9,115 bases of DNA from Proteiniphilum sp. UBA4084 (GTDB taxonomy: Bacteria > Bacteroidota > Bacteroidia > Bacteroidales > Dysgonomonadaceae), in assembly GCA_002383605.1 (NCBI GenBank), contig DFYK01000073.1:1-9115 (forward strand), written 5' to 3'. The position numbers and the translations under genes are program-made. The notes beneath the pieces were generated by a model. The model saw nothing but the letters and a program-made list of their open reading frames with translations. It was not told the origin of the DNA and did not search any database. Positions 1 to 8,300 of the stretch are shown here, piece after piece. Positions within the stretch are counted from its first letter, which is position 1, and each line of letters begins with the position of its first letter.

Positions 1-344
1 ATGATATACAGGATAAAATTGAATTGAGTCGTGATGGAGGAACCACACGTATTGCCAGCACGAGTAGTATGTTTACTATGCAGGCTGTGGCGGTGGAACC
101 GGTTGTGGAAGCATACAATTACCGAAACGTAGTCACCATCTCGGTACAGAATTATCGCGGTAGTGCATTGGTGGAAATAATTGGCAGCAAGGGCGCAAAA
201 CAAAGCTTTTTCGAGGTATACGATATGGGATTCGAAGCCATACCGCTCAACGGTATCCCGGCCGGTGAATATACCCTGCGTATTACCTTGGGTAACGAAG
301 TATTTACAGGAACATTTAACAAAGGAAAAAATGGACATCGCTAA
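1..344 (+). CDS. DUF3244-like small protein, 5' truncated
   Basis: The reading frame is already open at the window edge (first full codon at base 3) and ends at TAA 342-344, so 113 residues are visible and the true start lies upstream. The TTG at base 24 is in frame but falls inside the conserved part, so I do not take it as the start. The order of motifs resembles the DUF3244 family of Bacteroidota: an IELSRDGGTTR stretch near the visible N-terminus, hydrophobic beta strands (VVTISVQN, ALVEIIG), then an IPAGEYTLRITLGNEVFTG segment close to the C-terminus. Family members are about 120 residues long with an N-terminal export signal, so probably only the signal peptide and a few residues are missing; that is inference. 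The fold is expected to be an all-beta sandwich, probably periplasmic or cell-envelope associated. No catalytic residues are apparent and the biochemical role is unknown. The next gene starts inside its last codons, which suggests co-transcription. Confidence 0.72.
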   Translation, partial: DIQDKIELSRDGGTTRIASTSSMFTMQAVAVEPVVEAYNYRNVVTISVQNYRGSALVEIIGSKGAKQSFFEVYDMGFEAIPLNGIPAGEYTLRITLGNEVFTGTFNKGKNGHR

Positions 345-813
345 CAGCAAAAACGCCAACTACAAACAGGTACGAAAGTACCTGCTGACAGATGTGGAAT
401 CTTGCACATTCACATTTTCAGATGGCCTTAAAAGCAGGGTTGAACCGTCACCCGATAAAGAAATCGTGCTGGTGAAACTGATTCCGAGGGCTTCCAAATC
501 GAAGAAGTTCGAAGATAGCGTCCTCCGGAACTTCATGACGGCAAAAAACGTGAATGAACTTGCCGGAATGTGCCGTTACGATTGCGTGAGAACTTTCACA
601 CGTCATTTCAAGAAAAGTTTCGGGGAAACTCCGTACCAATGGATGCTCGACCGCAAAATGGAAGAAATTCAGTCACTGGTACTCAGTTCCGATATGACCA
701 TCACCGAGATTGCAAAAATGTATGAGTTTAAAAATGTATCGCATCTGGTTAATGCTTATACCAAACGATACGGTGTTTCACCGCATAAAAACAGATTATC
801 GAGTGCTATCTGA
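331..813 (+). CDS. Short AraC-family helix-turn-helix regulator
   Basis: This 160-residue protein is a probable transcription factor. Its C-terminal half (about residues 66-155) matches the two-HTH AraC/XylS DNA-binding domain. HTH1 spans roughly residues 74-95 (NVNELAGMCRYDCVRTFTRH), with the FKKSFGETPYQWM linker at 93-105. HTH2 spans roughly 122-145, followed by the family-typical KRYGVSPHKNR end at 145-155. The first 60 residues form only a short basic stretch, so the usual 150-200 residue ligand-binding domain is absent; ordinary AraC proteins have 250-300 residues. I chose ATG 331 because it is the first ATG in the frame and follows an AAAGGAAAAA stretch that could act as a weak ribosome site. 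It overlaps the preceding gene by 14 nt, consistent with translational coupling. The usual glycine in HTH2 (GF) is Glu132 here. The effector and the target genes cannot be inferred. Confidence 0.88.
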   Translation: MDIANSKNANYKQVRKYLLTDVESCTFTFSDGLKSRVEPSPDKEIVLVKLIPRASKSKKFEDSVLRNFMTAKNVNELAGMCRYDCVRTFTRHFKKSFGETPYQWMLDRKMEEIQSLVLSSDMTITEIAKMYEFKNVSHLVNAYTKRYGVSPHKNRLSSAI

Positions 814-885
814 CTCTACCTTTTTTACAGACAATTATGTCAACACAATCTTTATAAAACATGCTCATAACTGTAGGTGAAACAG

Positions 886-914
886 AAAAGCGCCCCCGGG
901 AGGGAGGCGCTTTT
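886..914. terminator. Bidirectional intrinsic terminator
   Basis: A perfect 9-bp inverted repeat pairs AAAAGCGCC (886-894) with GGCGCTTTT (906-914). It can extend by three C-G pairs (895-897 with 902-904) if A905 bulges out, closing on a GGGA loop. Both arms end in A/T runs, so the structure gives a GC-rich stem plus U tract on either strand. It lies between the regulator stop (813) and the glgP stop (941), two genes that converge, so it can end both transcripts. Nothing else is visible in the rest of the 127-base gap. Confidence 0.9.
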
Positions 915-940
915 AATATTGTATGCGGTGACAGATCTCT

Positions 941-3505
941 TTAGATCCATCTCATATAAGCAAAATCCATGCGATGCGGTAGATCAGCATTAACAGGGTA
1001 TACACGCAATCCGTATTGGTGATTCCCGGGATCGTTCAACGCCTTGCGGGTCTCAAAATAAAGCAGTTGCCCTTCAGTTTTTACCAGCTCGAATTCGTAA
1101 GACTCAACAAACACCGGATTCTGGTCTATGCTGTCGTGATCCACAACCACGCACTCTACGGCCAGATCGCACTGCAGGTCTTTCCGATCAATCACAACCT
1201 GACCGTATACCTCCCGGTTGGTGTCATTGTAATCCATCTTCTGATTGGGATTGAATTCGAGTTTTACCACTTCAAACCTGTCCCACTTAGAGGCAGTATC
1301 TTCCTTCCATTTCGCAATCTCTTTTGCTTTTGCGTAATTGTTCTCGTGCAACTTTGCCGAACGCGCTGCCAGTTTCTTATAGAAAAGATGATAGTAATCG
1401 TCCATCATGCGCTTGGTGGTGAATTGGGGTGCAATCTCTGACATCGACTTCTTGATGTATTGTACCCACTCAGCCGAATAACCGTTGCTGTTGTGTGCAT
1501 AATAGAGCGGGATAATTTCATTCTCCAGCAGCGAGTAGATGGTGGTGGCGTCCAGCTCATCCTGATATGCCTGGTTGTCGTATGTTTTTTTGTCAGTCAA
1601 TGCCCATCCGGCACCCTGCTTGTATCCTTCATACCACCAACCATCGAGTACCGAGAGATTCAACACCCCGTTCATCTCGGCTTTCTCTCCCGAGGTGCCC
1701 GATGCTTCCTGGGCTCGGGTAGGCGTGTTGAGCCAGATGTCCACACCGGAAACAAGCCGTTTGGCTAAACGCATGTCGTAGTTCTCCAGGAAGATGATCT
1801 TCCCAAGGAACTCGGGACGACGTGAAATCTCAACGATCTGCCTGATCAGTCCCTGCCCACCGCCATCGGCAGGATGTGCCTTCCCGGCGAAGATAAACTG
1901 TACCGGGTGTTTTGGGTTATTAACGATTCGGGATAAACGATCCAGATCGGTGAACAGCAGATGTGCCCGTTTATACGTGGCAAACCGTCGGGAGAAACCG
2001 ATTAACAGCGCATTCGGGTTTACTTCTTCCAGCATGGTCATGATGCGCGACGGATCGGCCTGGTTTTTTAGCCATCCTTCTTTAAATTCTACCTGGATAT
2101 AATCAACCAGTTTCTTTTTCAGATGCATGCGTAACTCCCAAAGCTCATCGTCACTCACGTTATAAATGTTTTTCCAGATGTCGGCATTCGACTGATCATC
2201 ATAGAAATTATCGCCAAAGAATTTCTCATACAGCGCTTTCACCGAAGAGGTAGCCCAGCTGGGCAGGTGCACACCATTGGTCACATAGCCCACATGCAAC
2301 TCTTCCGGGAAATATCCGCTCCACACAGGCTGAAACATCTTTTTGGAGACAGTGCCGTGCAACTTGCTCACACCGTTGGTCTCCTGGGCTGTATTGAGCG
2401 CGAATACACTCATGGAGAATCTCTCGTTGCTACCCGGATTGGCACGACCCATATCCATGAACTGCTGCCAGGGTATGCCCAGTCGCTGTACGATGGGTGT
2501 CATATATTTGGCGATCAGCGGCTCGTCGAAATAGTCGTGACCTGCCGGCACAGGGGTGTGCACCGTATAGAGCGAGGACGCGCGCACAACCTCCAGCGCT
2601 TCGTGAAAAGAAAGTTTTTCTTCCTGCACGTAGTCAAGCAGGCGCTGTACACTGATAAAAGCTGCGTGTCCTTCGTTCATGTGATATACCTCTTTCCGGA
2701 TACCCAGTTTCTTTAACAGCAATATCCCGCCGATTCCCAGCAGATACTCCTGTTTCATGCGGTTTTCCCAGTCACCTCCATAGAGCTGGTGTGTGATGGA
2801 ACGGTCAAATTCGCTGTTCTTCTCGATATCGGTATCCATCAGGTAGAGGTTGATGCGGCCTACAGCTACTTTCCAGATGTTGGAATAAATGGGCCGGTCG
2901 TGAAAGGGCACTTCCAGAATCATGGGAGTACCATCTTCGTTCATTACCTGCGTGATGGGAAGATTGCCGAAGTTTTGCGCTTCGTAGTTGGCTATTTGCT
3001 GTCCCTCCACCGAGAGTGTCTGGGTGAAGTAGCCATAACGGTAGAGAAAACCAACTGCTGTCATGTCCACGTTGCTGTCGCTTGCCTCCTTCAGGTAGTC
3101 ACCCGCCAGGATGCCAAGGCCGCCTGAATAGATTTTCAACACGTGCGTCAAGCCATACTCCATACTGAAATAGGCTACGCTGGGGCGCTCTGTGTTATGC
3201 GGCACCTCCATGTATTGTTTGAACTTGTCGTATACACGATGGATGCGCTCCATCAACTCAGCGTTTTTTACCACATTCTCCGTAATATCAGACTGCAGGT
3301 TCTGCAGCATCACAACCGGATTTTTTTCACTCTTCTCCCACTCTTCAGGATCTAAATTTTCGAAGATGGCTTTTACCTCTTCGTTCCATACCCACCATAA
3401 GTTATGGGTGATTTCCTCCAGGGGGCGCAACGGAGCCGGCAATTCTGCATGTACGTGTATACCTTTCCAGATGGGCGTGTTGGAATAACTTGTTTTTATG
3501 ATCAT
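941..3505 (-). CDS. glgP: Alpha-glucan (glycogen/starch) phosphorylase, GT35
   Basis: A complete 854-residue cytoplasmic enzyme predicted to release glucose-1-phosphate from the non-reducing ends of alpha-1,4-glucans, using pyridoxal phosphate. Residues about 15-110 match the DUF3417 domain that precedes the catalytic core in the alpha-glucan phosphorylase subfamily (ITHNLWWVWNEEV at 32-44). The core follows: AYFSMEYGL (111-119), YSGGLGILAGDYLKEASD (126-143), HMNEGHAAF (275-283), GYVTNGVHLPSW (406-417) and RRFATYKRAHLL (506-517). The PLP site is EASGTSGEKAEMNG (600-613), with Lys608 as the predicted Schiff-base lysine. About 110 C-terminal residues (743-854) look beta-rich and lie beyond the core. 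The start is ATG 3503-3505, with no clear Shine-Dalgarno sequence. It lies 79 nt downstream of the glycogen synthase on the same strand, so the pair probably forms an operon, perhaps with an extra promoter in the gap. No defect is seen. Confidence 0.96.
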   Translation of the reverse strand: MIIKTSYSNTPIWKGIHVHAELPAPLRPLEEITHNLWWVWNEEVKAIFENLDPEEWEKSEKNPVVMLQNLQSDITENVVKNAELMERIHRVYDKFKQYMEVPHNTERPSVAYFSMEYGLTHVLKIYSGGLGILAGDYLKEASDSNVDMTAVGFLYRYGYFTQTLSVEGQQIANYEAQNFGNLPITQVMNEDGTPMILEVPFHDRPIYSNIWKVAVGRINLYLMDTDIEKNSEFDRSITHQLYGGDWENRMKQEYLLGIGGILLLKKLGIRKEVYHMNEGHAAFISVQRLLDYVQEEKLSFHEALEVVRASSLYTVHTPVPAGHDYFDEPLIAKYMTPIVQRLGIPWQQFMDMGRANPGSNERFSMSVFALNTAQETNGVSKLHGTVSKKMFQPVWSGYFPEELHVGYVTNGVHLPSWATSSVKALYEKFFGDNFYDDQSNADIWKNIYNVSDDELWELRMHLKKKLVDYIQVEFKEGWLKNQADPSRIMTMLEEVNPNALLIGFSRRFATYKRAHLLFTDLDRLSRIVNNPKHPVQFIFAGKAHPADGGGQGLIRQIVEISRRPEFLGKIIFLENYDMRLAKRLVSGVDIWLNTPTRAQEASGTSGEKAEMNGVLNLSVLDGWWYEGYKQGAGWALTDKKTYDNQAYQDELDATTIYSLLENEIIPLYYAHNSNGYSAEWVQYIKKSMSEIAPQFTTKRMMDDYYHLFYKKLAARSAKLHENNYAKAKEIAKWKEDTASKWDRFEVVKLEFNPNQKMDYNDTNREVYGQVVIDRKDLQCDLAVECVVVDHDSIDQNPVFVESYEFELVKTEGQLLYFETRKALNDPGNHQYGLRVYPVNADLPHRMDFAYMRWI

Positions 3506-3570
3506 TTTGCTGTCTTTTTACAATAACCAGTTACGATGTCGTTGAGAAACATAAAATTACATTACTGCGA

Positions 3571-3578
3571 CAAATATA
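3571..3578 (-). promoter_or_regulatory. Possible internal -7 promoter box for glgP
   Basis: Read on the minus strand, this site is TATATTTG, a match to the Bacteroidota -7 consensus TAnnTTTG. It lies between the two glycogen genes, about 65 nt upstream of the glgP start codon. No TTTG-type -33 element occurs at the usual distance upstream, and the gap is A/T-rich, so a chance match is quite possible. If real, it would let glgP be expressed separately from the synthase. Confidence 0.3.
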
Positions 3579-3584
3579 ACATTT

Positions 3585-5237
3585 TTAATCTGCTTTAAGT
3601 TTATGCGGTTTTGATAATCTGATGAATGAGTTGTGCAAAGCTTTGCCATATGCCTCCTGATAAAAAGCGATGAAGTGCGACCAGTCGGCCTGATCCGATA
3701 AACGGACTGCCGCCTGCTTCAGCATCTTTATCTGCTCAACGCTTTTCAGGGAAAAGTCGTGAATGATGGATGCAATTTCTTCTGCCACCTCCGCCTGATT
3801 GTGATCGTTGCGATGAATCACTTCGATCCCGTCATCCAGCCCTTTCCGGTTACTCTGTTTCTCTGCCCACACACCAAACCCCGATAGCGAAGTGGTAATG
3901 GTGGGGATGGAGAAAGCCACGCTCTCATGGGGTGTATATCCCCAAGGCTCGTAGTAGGAGGGAAAAACAGAGACATCAAGCCCAATCAGCAGATCGTAAT
4001 AATCGAGGTTGAAAACCCCGTCGTTCCCGTTTAAATAAGAGGGGACAAAAATGATCTTTACGCTGCTCTCCTTTGAATTGGTGAAACCCAGATGATGCAG
4101 TTGGTTCATGATCAGGTCGTGCTGGGGGTCAACGAGTTCGTGCGTGACGAAGGAGGAATGCGGAGTCTGAAGATCTTCCCGGGGCCCGCTGATCCAGCCG
4201 GGAACCATGATGAAGGCAATGACATCTTTGGTCAGTTCCGGCATCGTGCGCAGATGATGCATGGCTTCTATGAACACATCAATACCCTTGTTCTTGTATT
4301 CATAGCGGCCACTGATCCCGATCAGCAACGCATCGCGGTGCAATGTATAGCCGACGGTCTTTTCCGCTACAGCAAGCAATACTTTCCGGGCTCTCTTGCG
4401 TGCCTGTATGTGGGCATTGCCTTTTGGAATAAAATCCTTTTCAAAACCGTTGGGAGTAACCACTTCCGGCTGTCGCCCCAGGAACTGCGCACACTCCCTG
4501 GCAGTGATCTCACTCACCGTGGTGAGACAGTCAACATTTTTTGCGGCTGCTTTCTCAATGGAATGCTTGGCAACCATGTTCAGCTGACGCGCCATCTGGT
4601 CGCCGTTATACTCTTTCAGATGATCGTAGAGAGGCAGGTTGTTACCGGCAATAGAACGGCCTATGGAGGTGGCATGCGTGGTAAACAGGGTAGCTATTTT
4701 AGGGACATGCTTTTTGATATAGAGTGCCCCGGCACCCAGCATCCACTCATTGAAGTGGGCAACCACATTATCTGATTCCAAATGATGAAAACGGTGGAAA
4801 CTTTCAATGAGAAGGCCGGTGGCATAAGCGAATAGGGTCGATTCAAAATAATCGCCGTAAGCAAGAATGGAATCTACCCCGTAATCTGTCCACATCTTTG
4901 CATATATCTCATTTTGACTTTCCTGAAATTGTTCAAACTTTACCAGAAAGACAATAGGCTGTCCCGGCACGTCCCACCTGCCGGCACGAACCTCCAGATG
5001 CTGGCTCTGAAACGCATAGTCGCGCCATGAGGGATAAAGGCTTTGATCTTCACGAAACCAGGGACTCTCCTGCTCCTTCCATATGTCGGGGCCGATAAAA
5101 AAAATCCTGTCTTTATAGCGTTTTTGGAGTGAACGGGCACGTGTGGATAAAACGGTGTAAATGCCCCCTACCTTGTTGCATACCTCCCAGCTGGTTTCGA
5201 AGATGTAGCCGGGGGCATACCTGGAATCTATTTCCAT
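3585..5237 (-). CDS. Glycogen synthase, GT3 (eukaryote-like) family
   Basis: A complete 550-residue glycosyltransferase predicted to extend alpha-1,4-glucan chains from a nucleotide-glucose donor. It resembles animal/fungal glycogen synthase (GT3) rather than bacterial GlgA (GT5), so I give no glgA symbol. Visible motifs: WEVCNKVGGIYTVL (17-30) for donor binding; HFNEWMLGAGALY (161-173); TTHATSIGRSI (186-196); TPNGF (261-265); GRYEYKNKGID (310-320); and the catalytic-region YYEPWGYTPHESVAF (428-442) with an E-x7-E pair, Glu430 and Glu438. Eukaryotic enzymes are about 700 residues with terminal phosphorylation sites and an arginine cluster that senses glucose-6-phosphate; the extra tails and an obvious cluster are missing, so control probably differs. 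I chose ATG 5235-5237; a TTG seven codons upstream (5256-5258) is in frame but coincides with a promoter-like box. The donor (UDP- or ADP-glucose) cannot be read from sequence. glgP follows on the same strand. Confidence 0.95.
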   Translation of the reverse strand: MEIDSRYAPGYIFETSWEVCNKVGGIYTVLSTRARSLQKRYKDRIFFIGPDIWKEQESPWFREDQSLYPSWRDYAFQSQHLEVRAGRWDVPGQPIVFLVKFEQFQESQNEIYAKMWTDYGVDSILAYGDYFESTLFAYATGLLIESFHRFHHLESDNVVAHFNEWMLGAGALYIKKHVPKIATLFTTHATSIGRSIAGNNLPLYDHLKEYNGDQMARQLNMVAKHSIEKAAAKNVDCLTTVSEITARECAQFLGRQPEVVTPNGFEKDFIPKGNAHIQARKRARKVLLAVAEKTVGYTLHRDALLIGISGRYEYKNKGIDVFIEAMHHLRTMPELTKDVIAFIMVPGWISGPREDLQTPHSSFVTHELVDPQHDLIMNQLHHLGFTNSKESSVKIIFVPSYLNGNDGVFNLDYYDLLIGLDVSVFPSYYEPWGYTPHESVAFSIPTITTSLSGFGVWAEKQSNRKGLDDGIEVIHRNDHNQAEVAEEIASIIHDFSLKSVEQIKMLKQAAVRLSDQADWSHFIAFYQEAYGKALHNSFIRLSKPHKLKAD

Positions 5238-5255
5238 ATTTATATATTCTTGTCT

Positions 5256-5271
5256 CAAAGGTACAAAGGTA
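5256..5271 (-). promoter_or_regulatory. Tandem -7 boxes upstream of the glycogen synthase
   Basis: The plus strand carries CAAAGGTA twice with no gap (5256-5263 and 5264-5271). On the minus strand each copy reads TACCTTTG, a match to the Bacteroidota -7 consensus TAnnTTTG. The copies end 19 and 27 nt before the synthase ATG, so transcripts would have very short A/T-rich leaders. No TTTG-type -33 element sits at the expected distance for either copy. The tandem unit could be two overlapping promoters or a regulator site; promoter is favoured by position and orientation. Confidence 0.55.
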
Positions 5272-5285
5272 ATAAAAAAATGAGT

Positions 5286-5293
5286 TAACTTTG
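5286..5293 (+). promoter_or_regulatory. Probable -7 promoter box for mfd
   Basis: TAACTTTG matches the Bacteroidota -7 consensus TAnnTTTG and ends 13 nt before the mfd ATG, implying a leader of only a few nucleotides. No -33 TTTG is found about 20 nt upstream, where the opposing boxes of the glycogen synthase lie instead. An 8-bp palindrome, AGTTAACT (5283-5290), overlaps the box. No Shine-Dalgarno sequence precedes the mfd start, as is common in this phylum. Confidence 0.5.
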
Positions 5294-5306
5294 CACTTTC
5301 ATCTCA

Positions 5307-8300
5307 ATGGCTGAAACATTAGACATTACGCAGTTGCAGCAGCGGGTGGAGAAGCACCCCAATATGGCAGCGGCAGGCTCTTTGCTGAAAAACGTGCATG
5401 TTTTATCGGTGACGGGTTTGCACGGTTCGTCGCGCGCCATGTTTTCAGTCGGCCTGTTTCATAAACTTTCCCGTGTATATCTTTACATCCTGAATGATGC
5501 CGAGACGGCCGGTTATTTCTACCACGACCTCATCCAGATAATGGGAACGGGAGAAGTACTTTTTTTCCCGTCGGCCTACAAGAGGGCATCGAAATACGGA
5601 CAGCTGGATCCAGCCAGTGAGGTGCTTCGCACGGAAACACTGAGCAGGCTGCAAGGCGAGGATGCACCGTTTATCATCGTGAGTTACCCCGATGCCTTGT
5701 CGGAAAAAACCGTTTCAGGCGAACAGTTGAAAGAAAATACACTGAAGGTGACGACGGGTGAACGGCTGGATTCCTCTTTCGTGAGCGAGGTGCTCGACAG
5801 TTATGGCTTCCAATATGTGGATTATGTGTATGAACCGGGACAGTATGCCGTGCGGGGAAGCATTCTCGATGTGTTTTCTTTTTCTGCCGAGTATCCTTAC
5901 CGGATCGACTTCTTTGGCGATGAGGTGGAGACCATCCGCAATTTCGACCTGGAAACACAGCTCTCGAAAGAAAAATTTCATGATATTCGCATCGTTCCCG
6001 CTTTTGAACGCACCGGAATGAAGCAGGCTTCGCTCTTTGACTCGCTTCCATCTTCCACAATCGTCGGTGTGGAAGATATCCGCTGGATAAGCAGTCGCGT
6101 GGAGTCGCTCAACGAAGATGGACTGCACATCGACCCGAAAGATGTGGAATTTGTGAAGGCAGACCTCCTCTCAACAAAGGATTTCATGCAGGGCATACAA
6201 TCTTTCAAACAGGTTCGGTTCGATGCCAGAATGCTGGATATACCCGATGCCGTCATCGACTTTCATACATCCATGCAGCCACTTTACCACAAGAACTTCG
6301 ATATGCTGAGTGAATCGCTTCACCGATTCCGGGAGGATGGCTATGCACTCTATATACTCAGTGACAGTGAAAAACAACAAAAGCGACTTTATCATATTTT
6401 TGAGGACCGAAACGATCCGATCGACTTCACGCCGGTGAACAAAACCTTGCACGAGGGTTTTTCAGATGAGACGCTGAAAATCTGCTGCTTTACCGATCAT
6501 CAGATATTCGACCGCTTTCACAAATACAGCCTGAAATCCGACAGAGCGCGATCGGGAAAGATTGCACTTACACTCAAGGAACTGAATCAGTTGCAGCCGG
6601 GCGACTTCGTGGTACACATGGATCATGGTATTGGTAAATTTGCCGGACTGGTGCGTCTGCGCATTGGTGACAAGGTGCAGGAAGTGATTAAACTCACTTA
6701 CCTGAACAACGACGCCGTATTCGTTTCGATACATGCGCTGCACAAGGTGTCGAAATACAAAGGGAAAGAGGGTGAGGCGCCCCAGCTGAACAAGCTGGGC
6801 TCCGGCGCATGGGAAAAGGTGAAGGAGCGTACCAAATCGAAGATCAAAGACATCGCGCGCGACCTGATTAAACTGTATGCACAACGTCAACAGGAAAAGG
6901 GTTTTGCCTATTCAAAGGATACCTACCTGCAGACGGAGCTGGAAGCTTCGTTCATGTACGAGGATACACCCGACCAGATCAAAGCTACACGCGATGTGAA
7001 GGCCGACATGCAGAGCGAGCAGCCCATGGACAGATTAATCTGCGGGGATGTGGGCTTCGGAAAAACGGAAATCGCCGTTCGTGCTGCTTTCAAGGCGGCT
7101 ACCGACGGGAAACAGACGGCTGTGCTGGTGCCGACCACCGTGCTGGCTACGCAGCATTATCATACGTTCAGCGACCGGCTGGCCAACTTCCCTGTGAAGG
7201 TAGATTACCTGAGCCGCGCACGCACATCGAAAGAACAGAAGGAGATTCTTGAACGGCTGAAAGAGGGTAAAATTGATATCCTGATCGGCACACACAGGCT
7301 GGTGGGTAAGGATGTGCAATTTAATGACCTCGGGCTTCTCATCATTGATGAGGAACAAAAATTCGGTGTCTCCGTCAAAGAAAAACTGAAGCAACTGAAG
7401 GTAAACGTCGATACGCTCACCATGACGGCTACCCCTATTCCGCGTACGCTGCAGTTCTCCCTGATGGGATCGCGTGACCTATCAACCATCGGTACGCCAC
7501 CCCCCAACCGCTATCCGGTGCAGACCGAGGTAAACACCTTCGACATGGAAATTATCCGCGACGCGGTGAACTTTGAGGTAAGTCGCAATGGACAGGTCTT
7601 TATCGTGAATAACCGCATCCAGAATATTTATGAACTGGAGGCATTGCTAAAGCGGGAGATACCGGGTATACGCATCGCCGTGGGACATGGCCAGATGGAT
7701 CCGAAAAAACTGGAGGGTGTGATCGCCGATTTTATGAATCAGGAACAGGATGTGTTGATTGCCACCACCATCATTGAGTCGGGAATAGATATGCCCAACG
7801 TGAACACCATCATCGTGATTGATGCACAGAACTTCGGGCTGAGCGACCTGCATCAGCTGCGCGGCAGGGTGGGGCGCAGCAACAGGAAAGCGTTCTGTTA
7901 CCTGCTGGCGCCACCGCTTTATACGCTCAGCAGCGATTCAAGGCGCCGGCTGCAGGCCATAGAGAACTTTGCAGAGCTGGGCAGCGGCATTCACATTGCC
8001 ATGCAGGATCTCGATATACGTGGTGCCGGAAACCTGCTGGGTGCCGAACAGAGCGGTTTTATAGCCGACCTGGGTTACGAGACATATCGTAAGATCCTTA
8101 TGGAGGCTGTACAGGAACTGCGGAAGGATGAGTTTGCCGACTTGTATAAGGAACAGGAAAAGGCGAAAGCCGAAGAGCAGGATTTCGTGGGTGACGTATT
8201 GGTGGAGAGCGACCTGGAACTGATGTTCCCGGTGATGTATATTCCCAATGATGCTGAGCGTGTGGCCATTTACCGGGAACTGGATAACATGGAGACGGAG

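Noticed and set aside
1..27. ATG at base 1 as a gene start
   Set aside because: That frame meets TGA at 25-27; the real coding frame is the one beginning at base 3.
181..330. Upstream extension of the AraC frame to a TTG at 181
   Set aside because: It would lie inside the DUF3244-like coding region, has no ATG before 331, and its translation does not resemble any AraC N-terminal domain.
1016..2716. Several plus-strand open frames within glgP
   Set aside because: All lie opposite conserved phosphorylase motifs and look like mirror frames of a moderate-GC gene.
4092..4775. 227-codon plus-strand open frame within the glycogen synthase
   Set aside because: It is antisense to a well-supported gene, shows no recognisable motifs, and its openness follows from the codon use of the real gene.
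5238..5258. TTG at 5256-5258 as start of the glycogen synthase
   Set aside because: It overlaps a -7-like promoter box, and the ATG at 5235-5237 gives a start just ahead of the conserved KVGG motif region, as expected.
5674..6128. Two overlapping minus-strand open frames inside mfd
   Set aside because: They are antisense to conserved Mfd sequence, are rich in low-complexity basic residues, and have no promoter or ribosome site.
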